NCBI RefSeq assembly: GCF_023373525.1
Contig: NZ_CP097218.1
Span: 620,001 to 684,000 of the forward strand
DNA: 64,000 nucleotides
Direction: 5' to 3'
Source of the DNA: Brachybacterium kimchii
GTDB taxonomy: Bacteria; Actinomycetota; Actinomycetes; Actinomycetales; Dermabacteraceae
Under the pieces are notes generated by a model. The model made no database searches. It was not told the origin of the DNA and was given only the letters and a program-made list of their open reading frames with translations. This document shows, piece after piece, positions 42,876 through 50,562 of the stretch (positions are counted from its first letter, which is position 1; the number at the start of each line of letters is the position of its first letter). The position numbers and the translations under genes are program-made.

Positions 42876-43675
42876 GGCGCGCCGAAGCCGGCCTCGTCGA
42901 GCACCTTCTGGCCGTCGTCGGAGAGCAGGTAGTCCTCGAAGGCCTGGGCGCCCTCGGGATCCTTGGCCTTGGTGCTCACCGCCACCGGGTACTTGTTCAC
43001 GGCTTCGTCGGACTCGGGGAAGTCGACGCCCTCGAGCTTGTCGCCCGCGGCGGTGACATCGGTGGTGTAGACCAGGCCCGCGTCCGCCTCGCCCTCGGAG
43101 ACGCGGTTGACGACGCTGGTCACGTTGGTCTCCTCGCTCACCGGCTTCAGCGTCACGCCGGTGGCGTCCTCGACCTTGTCGGTGGCCTGGCCGCAGGGGA
43201 CCTCGGAGGCGCAGGTGACCACGGAGACGCCGGACTTCGTGAGGTCCTCGAAGGTCTTGATGCCCTTGGGGTTCCCGGGGGCCACGGCGATCTCCAGCGT
43301 GTTGGTCGCGAAGATCTTCGAGTCGTCGGTGATGCCGGCCTCGGTGACGGGCTCGAGGCTCTTCTCGGAGGCGAAGGCGAGCACGTCGACGTCCGCCCCG
43401 TCGATCGCCTGGGTGGCGAGCGCCTGCGAGCCGTCGTACACGATCGGCTTCACCTCGTACTCGGGGTGCGCCTTCGAGAAGTCCTCGGCGACGGTGTCCA
43501 AGGGGCCCTGGAGCGAGGCGGCGGCGAAGATCGTGAGGGTCTTCGTCGAGCCGTCGCCGGAGTCCGAGGCCGCGGAGTCGGAGGATCCGGAGTCCGAGCA
43601 CCCGGCCAGGGCGAAAGCGGAGACGGCGAGGAGCGCACCGGCGGTGCGCAGGCGGGCGGTGGTCGACAGGGACAT
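42872..43675 (-). CDS. modA: Molybdate-binding lipoprotein
   Basis: A 267-residue extracytoplasmic binding protein. Signal with lipobox LAGC (Cys26), then a Ser/Asp-rich linker, then LTIFAAASLQGPLDTVAEDF, the ModA start. YDGSQALATQAIDGADVDVLAFAS and VSEGEADAGLVYTTD are ligand-site blocks. AAGGAT precedes the ATG. First gene of modABC. Confidence 0.95.
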   Translation of the reverse strand: MSLSTTARLRTAGALLAVSAFALAGCSDSGSSDSAASDSGDGSTKTLTIFAAASLQGPLDTVAEDFSKAHPEYEVKPIVYDGSQALATQAIDGADVDVLAFASEKSLEPVTEAGITDDSKIFATNTLEIAVAPGNPKGIKTFEDLTKSGVSVVTCASEVPCGQATDKVEDATGVTLKPVSEETNVTSVVNRVSEGEADAGLVYTTDVTAAGDKLEGVDFPESDEAVNKYPVAVSTKAKDPEGAQAFEDYLLSDDGQKVLDEAGFGAP

Positions 43676-43749
43676 GGGGTGATCCTTCGATTCTGCGGGA
43701 GGGGACAGCGGGACGGGAGAGCAGGGAGAGGCGGGCGGGACGCTCCGGG

Positions 43750-44142
43750 TCAGGGCGTCTCGACGATCACGGTGGTCGCTTTGACCACGGCCGTCGCCAG
43801 GGAGCCGACCTCGAGCTCGAGCTCGCGGACGGCCTCGGTGGACATCAGCGAGACCACGCGGTGCGGACCGCACTGCATCTGCACCTGGGACATCACCCGG
43901 TCGCTGACGATGCCGGTCACGAGACCCACGAAACGATTGCGGGCGCTCGATCCGCGCTGCACGGGATCGCCGGGACCGCCGGCAGAGGCCTCGAGGTGCG
44001 CGGCGAGCTCGCTGCCCTCCAGCACGGTGCGGCCCGCGGCGTCCGCCGAGGCGGTGAGCGCCCCGTTGTCGATCCAGCGCCGCACGGTGTCATCGCTGAC
44101 GCCGAGCAGGCCGGCGGCCTCGCTCACGCGGAAGGTGGTCAT
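43750..44142 (-). CDS. MerR-type HTH and TOBE domain molybdate-responsive regulator
   Basis: A 130-residue protein with an excisionase/MerR-like helix-turn-helix (TTFRVSEAAGLLGVSDDTVRRWI, in parts VSEAAGLLGVSDDTVRRW) and a C-terminal single TOBE/MOP domain (SARNRFVGLVTGIVSD, MQCGPHRVVSLMS, LATAVVKATTVIVE) of the molybdate-binding kind. It sits 74 bases before modA, so it is likely the ModE-like regulator of molybdate uptake (inference). A TGTACT seven bases before the ATG is a weak leaderless hexamer. Confidence 0.88.
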   Translation of the reverse strand: MTTFRVSEAAGLLGVSDDTVRRWIDNGALTASADAAGRTVLEGSELAAHLEASAGGPGDPVQRGSSARNRFVGLVTGIVSDRVMSQVQMQCGPHRVVSLMSTEAVRELELEVGSLATAVVKATTVIVETP

Positions 44143-44306
44143 GCGCTCCAGTACACCACGGACCCGCACATGCGGAGGAATCTCGGCCGACTTCCCGCGG
44201 ATGCGGGTGGAGCCGCACGAAGGGGGCGGGTGCGGACGGCCCGCAGAAGCCGGGACCGGCCGGATCCCGCGGGACCGGACGCCGCCGTCGGGGACGGGGG
44301 CGCGAC

Positions 44307-44312
44307 TAGCAT
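44307..44312 (+). promoter_or_regulatory. Leaderless -10 of the moeA leader peptide
   Basis: TAGCAT, seven bases (GGAGAGC), then ATG at 44320. The transcript would begin with the leader peptide's start codon, 50 bases before moeA. Confidence 0.7.
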
Positions 44313-44319
44313 GGAGAGC

Positions 44320-44373
44320 ATGCTGACCTCGACCACGACCCTCCGGATCCGGCGCGCAGGGGCGAGGGCATGA
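44320..44373 (+). CDS. Short leader peptide coupled to moeA (17 aa)
   Basis: A 17-codon frame, MLTSTTTLRIRRAGARA, begins at the leaderless start and ends in a TGA that overlaps the moeA ATG (ATGA). moeA itself has only a weak GGCGAGGG before it, so ribosomes finishing this peptide probably reinitiate on moeA. The peptide is Thr/Arg-rich with no Cys. Real translation is inferred from promoter spacing and overlap; no similarity is known to me. Confidence 0.55.
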   Translation: MLTSTTTLRIRRAGARA

Positions 44374-45599
44374 TCCCCTGGCAGGACCATCGCGCCCGCC
44401 TCCTGGCGGCGGTCCGCAGGCTCGATGCGGTGGAGCTGCCACTCGCCGAGGCGCGCGGCGCCGTGCTCGCCGACGACGTCCGCACCGCGCATCCGGTGCC
44501 GCTGTTCGACAACTCCGCCATGGACGGGTTCGCCGTGCGTCGCTCCGAGGCGGGAGTCGATGCGCGCCTGCTCGTGGTGGGCGACGTGGCAGCGGGCTCC
44601 TCCGAGGACCCGCCCTTCGGCACCGGCGAGGCGGTGCGGATCATGACCGGTGCGCCGGTCCCGACGAGCGCTGACGCGATCGTGCCGATCGAGAAGGTCC
44701 GGACCGGGCCGACGGACAGCGAGCCGACGGGGGTCGACGAGCTCCCCGCCCGGATCGAGATCCTCGAGGAGCCGAAGCCCGGCGCGCACATCCGCCGCCG
44801 CGGCGAGGACACCCCCGAGGGAGAGGTCGCCGTGCCCGCCGGTGTCGAGCTCACGCCGTGGCGTCTGGCCGCCGTGGCATCGGCCGGCCACGGCCGCGTG
44901 AGCGCGATCCGGCGGCCGCGCGTCGCCGTCGTCTCCACCGGGTCGGAGCTGGTGCCCGCCGGGCAGGAGCTGCGGCGCGGCCAGATCCCCGAGTCCAACT
45001 CTGTGCTGCTCGCCGCGGCCCTCGCGGCCGACGGACTCCAGATCGCGGACGTCTCCTGGTTCCGCGACGAGGACGGCGAGGAGCTCGCCCGCCACGTCCG
45101 CGCGCTCGCGGAGCAGGACCTCGCCGACGCCGTCGTGGTCAGCGGCGGCGCGAGCGTCGGCGCCTTCGACGTCGCCAAGCATGCGCTCGCGCCGCTCGGC
45201 GTGCGCTTCGAGAAGGTCGGGATCCAGCCCGGCAAGCCGCAGGGGTTCGGCGTCGTGGGGGAGCGTCTCCCCGTCTTCTGCCTGCCCGGCAATCCGGTCG
45301 CGGTCGCCGTCTGCTACGAGCTGTTCGTGCGGCCGCCGCTGCGCACGATGGCGGGCCGCAGCGACCTCTTCCGCCCCACCGTCCAGCGGCGGGCGCGCGC
45401 CGCATGGACCTGCCCCGTGGGCCGCGCCCAGGCGCTGCCTGCGGTCATGGACGAGTGGACCGTCGCGCCCGCGAGCGCGGGCGGCAGCGGTTCCCACCTG
45501 GTGGTCTCCCTCGCCCGGGCGCACGATCTCGCGATCGTCCCCGCGGACGTCGAACGGGTCCACGAGGGAGACGAGATCGAGGTGATGGTGCTGTCATGA
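44370..45599 (+). CDS. moeA: Molybdopterin molybdenumtransferase
   Basis: A 409-residue enzyme inserting molybdate into adenylylated molybdopterin. FDNSAMDGFAVR is the MoeA active-site block, GEAVRIMTGAPVPTSADAIVPIE the next, VVSTGSELVPAGQELRRGQI and VVVSGGASVGAFDVAK the MogA-like domain, and GKPQGFGVVG with CLPGNPVAVAVCYELFVRP the C-terminal core. Length normal. moaC overlaps its stop (ATGA). Confidence 0.95.
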   Translation: MIPWQDHRARLLAAVRRLDAVELPLAEARGAVLADDVRTAHPVPLFDNSAMDGFAVRRSEAGVDARLLVVGDVAAGSSEDPPFGTGEAVRIMTGAPVPTSADAIVPIEKVRTGPTDSEPTGVDELPARIEILEEPKPGAHIRRRGEDTPEGEVAVPAGVELTPWRLAAVASAGHGRVSAIRRPRVAVVSTGSELVPAGQELRRGQIPESNSVLLAAALAADGLQIADVSWFRDEDGEELARHVRALAEQDLADAVVVSGGASVGAFDVAKHALAPLGVRFEKVGIQPGKPQGFGVVGERLPVFCLPGNPVAVAVCYELFVRPPLRTMAGRSDLFRPTVQRRARAAWTCPVGRAQALPAVMDEWTVAPASAGGSGSHLVVSLARAHDLAIVPADVERVHEGDEIEVMVLS

Positions 45600-46078
45600 G
45601 CGAGAACTCCCAGCCCTTCACCCACCTCGACGACGACGGCCGGGCGCGCATGGTCGACGTCACCGAGAAGTCGCCGACGGTGCGCAGCGCGACCGCGCGC
45701 GGCAAGGTGCTGTGCACCCCGGAGATCGTCGCCGCCCTGCGCGATCGGACCGTCCCCAAGGGGGACGTGCTCGCCGTGGCCCGCATCGCCGGCATCCAGG
45801 GCGCCAAGCGCACCCCGGAGCTGCTGCCCCTCGCGCACGTGATCGGCGTGCACGGCGCGGTGCTGGACGCCGAGATCGAGGACGACGGCGTGGAGCTGCG
45901 CGCGACCGTGCGCACCGCCGGCCGCACGGGCGTGGAGATGGAGGCGCTGACCGCCGTCTCGATCGCCGCTCTCGCGGTGGTCGACATGGTCAAGGGACTG
46001 GACAAGTCCGTCGCGGTCGAGCGCATCGAGCTGGTCGAGAAGACCGGCGGCAAGAGCGGCACCTGGCGCCGCACCTGA
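45596..46078 (+). CDS. moaC: Cyclic pyranopterin monophosphate synthase
   Basis: A 160-residue enzyme completing the first Moco step after MoaA. FTHLDDDGRARMVDVTEKSPTVR, quoted as DDGRARMVDVTEKSPT, opens; LPLAHVIGVHGAVLD, VRTAGRTGVEMEALTAVSIAAL (in parts) and the C-terminal VEKTGGKSGTWRR are signatures. The usual LCHPL reads LPLAHV here, a shift worth noting, though MEALTAV and the GGKSG loop are intact. Coupled to moeA. Confidence 0.94.
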   Translation: MSENSQPFTHLDDDGRARMVDVTEKSPTVRSATARGKVLCTPEIVAALRDRTVPKGDVLAVARIAGIQGAKRTPELLPLAHVIGVHGAVLDAEIEDDGVELRATVRTAGRTGVEMEALTAVSIAALAVVDMVKGLDKSVAVERIELVEKTGGKSGTWRRT

Positions 46079-46233
46079 GCACCGGGGGCGCGGATCACGG
46101 CGTTCGTCGACCGTCGGCCGCCGGCCGGGGGTCGTCCTGCATCCTCCCCGCCCCGCGCACTCCACGCCATCCCACGCACCCCACCCCACGCAGGTCACCC
46201 CACGTAACCCGCCCGCCGCATCAAGGAGATCTC

Positions 46234-46503
46234 ATGCCCCGCAGCGTCCCGCCCGAGCTCGAGCCCTGGATCGAGCAGCTCGCACCCGCCCTCGGACTCA
46301 CGGCCGAGGAGGTTCCGACGAACCTGCTGCTGGGCCTCACCGGCCAGGTTGCCCACGGGGTGACCCGCCCGGCCGCGCCGGTGACGACCTACCTCATGGG
46401 GCTCGCGGTCGCCGCGGGCATCTCTCCGCAGGAGGCGACGCGCCTGGTCAAGCACGAGCTCGCCGCCTGGGAGGAGACGCACCCGCAGGAGGACGACGCC
46501 TGA
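46234..46503 (+). CDS. DUF6457 protein, molybdenum-cofactor-linked
   Basis: An 89-residue helical protein: LEPWIEQLAPALGLTAEEV, then GLTGQVAHGVTRPAAPVTTYLMGLAV, quoted as LTGQVAHGVTRPAAPVTTYL. DUF6457 proteins occur in actinobacterial molybdenum gene clusters, sometimes near MobA; the function is unknown to me. AAGGAG eight bases before the ATG. The 155 bases before it hold only a C-rich, degenerate CCCACG stretch (46150-46210). Probably co-transcribed with moeA-moaC. Confidence 0.8.
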   Translation: MPRSVPPELEPWIEQLAPALGLTAEEVPTNLLLGLTGQVAHGVTRPAAPVTTYLMGLAVAAGISPQEATRLVKHELAAWEETHPQEDDA

Positions 46504-46512
46504 GCGGTCCGC

Positions 46513-46550
46513 CCGGGCCGGGTGCCGGTCCCGCCGGTGCTCCGGCCCGG
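46513..46550. terminator. Convergent terminator between DUF6457 and moaA
   Basis: A 9-bp stem CCGGGCCGG/CCGGCCCGG (46513-46521, 46542-46550) with a GC-rich 20-base loop able to fold further. Confidence 0.6.
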
Positions 46551-47768
46551 TCAGCCGCCGATGGCGGACATCGGGCGGTCGGGCTGCAGGAAGCCGGGAT
46601 CGTCGATCCCGTGACCGGGGCGCTTGGCACCGATGCTCGCGCGGATCATCCGGGCCACGTCCTCGTCGGACCCGCCCGAGCGCAGCAGGGAGAGAAGATC
46701 CGACTCCTCCCGCGCGAACAGGCAGTTGCGCAGCTGCCCGTCGGCCGTCAGCCGCACCCGGTCGCACGCCCCGCAGAACGGCGCGGTGACCGAGGCGATC
46801 ACGCCCACGGTCGCGTCGGTGCCACGCACGCGGAACACCTCCGCAGGGCTCGAGCCGCGGTCGCCGACAGGGTCGAGGTCGAACTCGGCGGAGAGCTTCT
46901 CGAAGATCTCGGCGCCGTCGACCATGGTGTGGCGCGACCAGACGTGGCCTGCGTCCAGCGGCATCTGCTCGATGAAGCGCAGCTGGGCCTCGTGGTCGAT
47001 CGCGAAGCGCAGCAGATCGCAGAACTCGTCGTCGTTCACGCCGCGCATGGCGACAGCGTTGATCTTCAGCGGACGCAGCCCGGACTCGCGGGCGGCGGCG
47101 ATCCCTGCCTGCACGGCGGAGAAGCGCTCGCGACGGGTCAGCTCCTTGAAGCGCTCGGGGTCCACGGTGTCCAGGCTGATGTTCAGCCGCGAGAGGCCCG
47201 CGGCCTCGAGGTCCTCCATGACGCGGTCCAGTCGGATCGCATTGGTGGTCATGGAGATGTCGAGCGGCCCCTCGGCCCCCTCGATCGCGTGCAGGCGCCG
47301 CACCACGTCGACGATGTCGGGGCGCAGCAGCGGCTCGCCGCCGGTGAGCCGCACCTCGACGATGCCGAGGCGGGCGAGGACGCGCGCGACGCGCTCGATC
47401 TCGTCCGTGGTCAGCACGTTCTCCTTCGCGAGCCACGGCAGGCCCTCGGCGGGCATGCAGTAGGTGCAGCGCAGGTTGCACTTGTCCGTGAGCGAGATCC
47501 GCAGGTCGCGGTGGACGCGTCCGAAGCTGTCGACGAGCGGGCCGTCCCAGACGCCCCCGGGGACGGTCCCGGAGGTCGACGCGCCGACGGGGCGGGTGGC
47601 GTCGACAGAGTGGGCGGGGTCGACGGGATCGGAGGGGGCCGACGGGGGAGCCTGCGCCGTGCGCACCCGGACCGTCGGCATGGGCAGGGCGACGGCGGTG
47701 GGCCTCGGCGCGGCGGCGGGAGCTGGCGGATCGGCGCTCGCTCGACCGGGGTGGTACGCGGTGGTCAT
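46551..47768 (-). CDS. moaA: GTP 3',8-cyclase
   Basis: A 405-residue radical-SAM enzyme starting Moco synthesis from GTP. The first [4Fe-4S] site is DKCNLRCTYCMP, the second is FCGACDRVRLTADGQLRNC, quoted as CGACDRVRLTADGQLRNC, and the required C-terminal Gly-Gly is present (SAIGG). An N-terminal Pro/Ala-rich tail of about 75 residues precedes the domain, longer than usual. ATG overlaps the moaE stop (ATGA). Confidence 0.95.
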   Translation of the reverse strand: MTTAYHPGRASADPPAPAAAPRPTAVALPMPTVRVRTAQAPPSAPSDPVDPAHSVDATRPVGASTSGTVPGGVWDGPLVDSFGRVHRDLRISLTDKCNLRCTYCMPAEGLPWLAKENVLTTDEIERVARVLARLGIVEVRLTGGEPLLRPDIVDVVRRLHAIEGAEGPLDISMTTNAIRLDRVMEDLEAAGLSRLNISLDTVDPERFKELTRRERFSAVQAGIAAARESGLRPLKINAVAMRGVNDDEFCDLLRFAIDHEAQLRFIEQMPLDAGHVWSRHTMVDGAEIFEKLSAEFDLDPVGDRGSSPAEVFRVRGTDATVGVIASVTAPFCGACDRVRLTADGQLRNCLFAREESDLLSLLRSGGSDEDVARMIRASIGAKRPGHGIDDPGFLQPDRPMSAIGG

Positions 47769-48208
47769 GCGCTCAGCCCCGTCTCGGCGAGGCTCCCGAG
47801 CCCCACCCATTCGGCGGTGCCGTCGGCCTCGACCTGGCGCTTCCACACCGGCAGCTCGGCCTTGACGCGCTCGACGACCTCGCGGGCCACGTCGAACGCG
47901 TCGGCGCGGTGCACGCTCGAGACGGCGGCGACGATCGCGACCCCGCCCACCTCGAGCGATCCCGTGCGGTGGGAGACGGCGATGCGCACGTCCTCGCTGT
48001 CGCAGCGCGCCGCGATCTCCGCGAGCAGCCGCTCAGCCTCGGGGTGCGCGGAGTAGTCCAGGCGCACCACCGTCCCGGTGGCCTCGGGATCGTTGTCGCG
48101 CACGGTGCCGATGAAGGCGGCGGTCGCTCCGGCCGCCGGGTGCGAGACCGCGTCGAGGTGCGCAGCGACGTCCAGGGGCGCGGCGGTCACGGCCGACATG
48201 ACGATCAC
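47765..48208 (-). CDS. moaE: Molybdopterin synthase catalytic subunit
   Basis: A 147-residue subunit that adds sulfur to cyclic pyranopterin together with MoaD. AAFIGTVRDNDPEATGTVVRLDYSAHPEAE (in parts AAFIGTVRDND, LDYSAHPEAE), AIVAAVSSVHRADAFDVAREVVERVKAELPVWKR, quoted as SSVHRADAF and ELPVWKRQ, with the catalytic Lys. No moaD lies beside it. GTG start overlaps the mog stop (GTGA). Confidence 0.94.
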   Translation of the reverse strand: MIVMSAVTAAPLDVAAHLDAVSHPAAGATAAFIGTVRDNDPEATGTVVRLDYSAHPEAERLLAEIAARCDSEDVRIAVSHRTGSLEVGGVAIVAAVSSVHRADAFDVAREVVERVKAELPVWKRQVEADGTAEWVGLGSLAETGLSA

Positions 48209-48690
48209 GTGTGGTCACCTCCGCGGACCTGGTCGGCCACGTGGGCGGCGACCGAGAGGATCACGGGCATGCCGTCCTGCACGGCCCCGGGGGAGCCGGC
48301 GAGGTTCACCACGAGCGTGCGGCCGCGCAGACCGGCGAGGCCGCGCGAGAGCATCGAGGCGGGAAGGCGGTCGGCGACGATGGCGCGCAGGCGCTCGGCG
48401 ATCCCGGGGATCGGCCGATCCAGCAGCGGGCCCGTGGCCTCCGGGGTCACGTCGCGAGGCCCCAGCCCCGTGCCGCCCGTGGTGACCACGAGCGCGGCGC
48501 CGCCGTCGACCGCGGCGAGGATCGCGCCGGCGATCGCGTCCCTGTCATCCGGGACGACGACGCCCTCGACCTCCCATCCGGCCTCCTCGAGCAGGCGGGC
48601 GCCGAGGGGACCGGAGAGGTCCTCCCTGGTGCCCTCCGCCGAGCGGTCGGACACGGTGATCATCGTGGCTGACCTGTCCGGATTCTGCAT
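48205..48690 (-). CDS. mog: MogA/MoaB-family molybdopterin adenylyltransferase
   Basis: A 161-residue enzyme that adenylates molybdopterin before MoeA acts. TMITVSDRSAEGTREDLSGP opens; LVVTTGGTGLGPRDVTPEAT is the nucleotide-binding signature and LVVNLAGSPGAVQDG closes. The ATG at 48690 is chosen over an in-frame GTG seven codons earlier because TACAGT lies six bases before it. First gene of mog-moaE-moaA. MoaB as a name is equally possible. Confidence 0.92.
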   Translation of the reverse strand: MQNPDRSATMITVSDRSAEGTREDLSGPLGARLLEEAGWEVEGVVVPDDRDAIAGAILAAVDGGAALVVTTGGTGLGPRDVTPEATGPLLDRPIPGIAERLRAIVADRLPASMLSRGLAGLRGRTLVVNLAGSPGAVQDGMPVILSVAAHVADQVRGGDHT

Positions 48691-48696
48691 GCGTCC

Positions 48697-48702
48697 ACTG
48701 TA
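48697..48702 (-). promoter_or_regulatory. Leaderless -10 of mog-moaE-moaA
   Basis: Minus-strand TACAGT, six bases (GGACGC), then ATG at 48690. Confidence 0.7.
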
Positions 48703-48779
48703 GTCGCGCACCGCGGGGCCGGGGCAGGACGGGAGGGGTGAGGTGCGGCGCGGGGACGAGGGGAGCGGTCACGAGGGCT

Positions 48780-48898
48780 GGTCAGCGCAGGACGGACCAG
48801 CCGTCAGCGGACCAGCCGGCGGTGGATCAACGCAGGGAGGATCAGCCGACGGGGGATCAGCGCAGGGTGGATCAGCGCAGGGTGGATCAGCGGACGAC
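48780..48898 (+). repeat. 15-bp minisatellite between mog and clpP (8 units)
   Basis: Eight diverged units of GGATCAGCGCAGGGT (first unit 14 bases; two identical copies at 48854-48868 and 48869-48883). It fills most of the 252-base divergent gap, 40 bases before the clpP start. All six frames are open or nearly so because of the repeat; no gene is supported. Confidence 0.9.
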
Positions 48899-48942
48899 GG
48901 AGAAGCGCCCGTCGGCCCCTTCGAGACGCGAGGCTCGAGGGC

Positions 48943-49674
48943 ATGACACAGAGAACAGCCCCGTACACGGGCCCCGTCGGCCCCAGCACCGGCATCCACC
49001 GGTCGATCGGCCCGCGGGCCGGCACCGATGACCCCGACCAGAGCGCGCCGACCCCGCCGCCCGCCCTCGCGGACCGCACCGCGACCGGACTCCTGCACCA
49101 GCGGATCCTGCTGCTGGACCGGGAGCTCGAGCAGGACAACGGCGCCCAGCTGTGCGCGCAGCTCGTGCTGCTCGCCGCCGAGGACCCGAGCCGCGACATC
49201 ACCCTGCTCATCAACTCGCCCGGAGGCCTCGTGCCCGCGATGCTCGCGATCGGCGACCTCATGGACGTGATCCCGTGCGACGTCCGCACGGTGGCCCTCG
49301 GCATGGCCTACAGCGCGGGGCAGTACCTGCTCACCCACGGCGCGCCCGGCAAACGATTCATCCTCCCTCACGGCCGCGTGCTCATGCACCAGGGGTCGGC
49401 CGGCTTCGGCGGCAGCGCGGCGGACATCGAGCTCCAGGCCGAGGACCTGAGGAGGGGCCGCGACCGGCTCATCGACATCACCGCCGAACGCACCGGACAG
49501 TCCCGCGAGCAGGTCGCCCGGGACTCCGAGCGCGACCGCATCTGGGAGGCGTCCGACGCCGTCGAGTACGGATTCTGCGACCACGTGGTGGAGTCCCTCG
49601 ACCAGCTCCTGCCGTTCGGCGAGCGACGCGTGGCAGGCGCCCGGGCGGGGATCCGGACGGGAGGAGCGTCATGA
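48943..49674 (+). CDS. clpP: ClpP-family protease subunit, catalytic residues present
   Basis: A 243-residue serine protease subunit of a barrel protease. An N-terminal Pro/Thr-rich tail (about 45 residues) precedes HQRILLLDREL and LLINSPGGLVPAMLAIGDLM. The nucleophile is in GMAYSAGQYLL, His in VLMHQGSAGFGG and Asp in SERDRIWEASDAVEYGF, so the triad is complete, although the Ser region departs from the usual AASMG. GAGGCT lies seven bases before the ATG, a weak leaderless hexamer. No clpX is adjacent, as in accessory clpP operons. Confidence 0.9.
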   Translation: MTQRTAPYTGPVGPSTGIHRSIGPRAGTDDPDQSAPTPPPALADRTATGLLHQRILLLDRELEQDNGAQLCAQLVLLAAEDPSRDITLLINSPGGLVPAMLAIGDLMDVIPCDVRTVALGMAYSAGQYLLTHGAPGKRFILPHGRVLMHQGSAGFGGSAADIELQAEDLRRGRDRLIDITAERTGQSREQVARDSERDRIWEASDAVEYGFCDHVVESLDQLLPFGERRVAGARAGIRTGGAS

Positions 49675-50261
49675 GCAGCTATACGATCCCATCGGTCATC
49701 GAGCGCACCAGTCACGGCGCCGAGCGCAGCGCGGACGTCTTCTCCCGGCTGCTCAGCGACCGCATCGTCTACCTGGGCACGCCCGTGGACGACGGGGTCG
49801 CCAACACCGTGATCGCCCAGATCCTGCATCTGGAGAACGACGCCCCGGACCGCCCGATCCAGCTCTACTTGAACTCCGAGGGCGGGGACGCGCAGGCCGT
49901 CCTCGCGATCCACGACGCCCTCGAGTACGTGCGCAGCGACATCGCCGTGACCTGCGTGGGTCAGGTCGTCGCCGCACCCGTGGTGCTGCTCGCCGCGGGA
50001 ACACCCGGCATGCGCGCCGTGCTGCCGCACGCCCGGGTGGTGCTGCACCCGCTCGAGGCGAGCGGGCGGGGCGCGGTGCCCGATCTGATTCTCGCCACGC
50101 AGGAGGTCGAGCGCGTGCGCCGGGAGCTCGAGGCCGTGATCGCCGAGCACAGCGCGAAGGACCTCGCCACCGTCCGCGCCGACCTCGAGCGCGAACGGGT
50201 GCTCGATGCACAGGCCGCCGTGGACTACGGCCTCGCGGACAGGGTGCTGCGGAGGCGGTGA
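49671..50261 (+). CDS. ClpP-like subunit lacking catalytic Ser and Asp
   Basis: A 196-residue ClpP homologue: SRLLSDRIVYLGTPVDDGVAN, LYLNSEGGDAQAVLAIHDAL, VLLAAGTPGMRAVLPHARVV. In the usual GQAAS position it reads CVGQVVAAPVVLL (Ser to Ala), His remains in VVLHPLEASG, and the usual ERD reads LERERVLDAQAAVDYGL (Asp to Glu). It should be unable to cleave peptides and may be a structural partner of the preceding subunit, like cyanobacterial ClpR. Length is normal and there is no frame damage, so it is maintained. ATG overlaps the previous stop (ATGA), favouring equal synthesis. Confidence 0.9.
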   Translation: MSSYTIPSVIERTSHGAERSADVFSRLLSDRIVYLGTPVDDGVANTVIAQILHLENDAPDRPIQLYLNSEGGDAQAVLAIHDALEYVRSDIAVTCVGQVVAAPVVLLAAGTPGMRAVLPHARVVLHPLEASGRGAVPDLILATQEVERVRRELEAVIAEHSAKDLATVRADLERERVLDAQAAVDYGLADRVLRRR

Positions 50262-50379
50262 AGGGCGGGTGAGGGGGCCGACGACGGGCGCGGGATGGCT
50301 GGGCTGTGCCGCGCGGTGCCGTGCCCACGAGCCGCGCCTGGTCGTTCCGGGCCGTTGCGGTTCATCGTCGAATGTTGAC

Positions 50380-50427
50380 TGCTGCGCAATGGTCGTTATG
50401 AGGCCCCATAACGACCATTGCGCAGCA
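50380..50427. repeat. Perfect 21-bp inverted repeat with 6-base loop
   Basis: Arms 50380-50400 and 50407-50427 are exactly complementary around AGGCCC. No T-run. Same geometry as 10225-10270 but different sequence; likely a bidirectional terminator for the converging genes. Confidence 0.85.
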
Positions 50428-50562
50428 CTGTCGGCGTGCTCACGACCGATTCGCAGGACCGTCGCCGCCGTCCTACCGGGCACACCGGGTTTGGCTTGCT
50501 CGCGCTGCGACCGTCGTGACGCCCGCAGAGCTCACCGGGATCTGACACAAGGGGCCGATGTG

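Noticed and set aside
48743..48946. Gly/Ser/Ala-rich frame across the 15-bp minisatellite
   Set aside because: The repeat period is a multiple of three, so frames stay open by chance. No start signal and no domain.
50380..50427. CRISPR repeat or insertion-sequence end
   Set aside because: A single inverted repeat with no spacer array, transposase or target duplication nearby.
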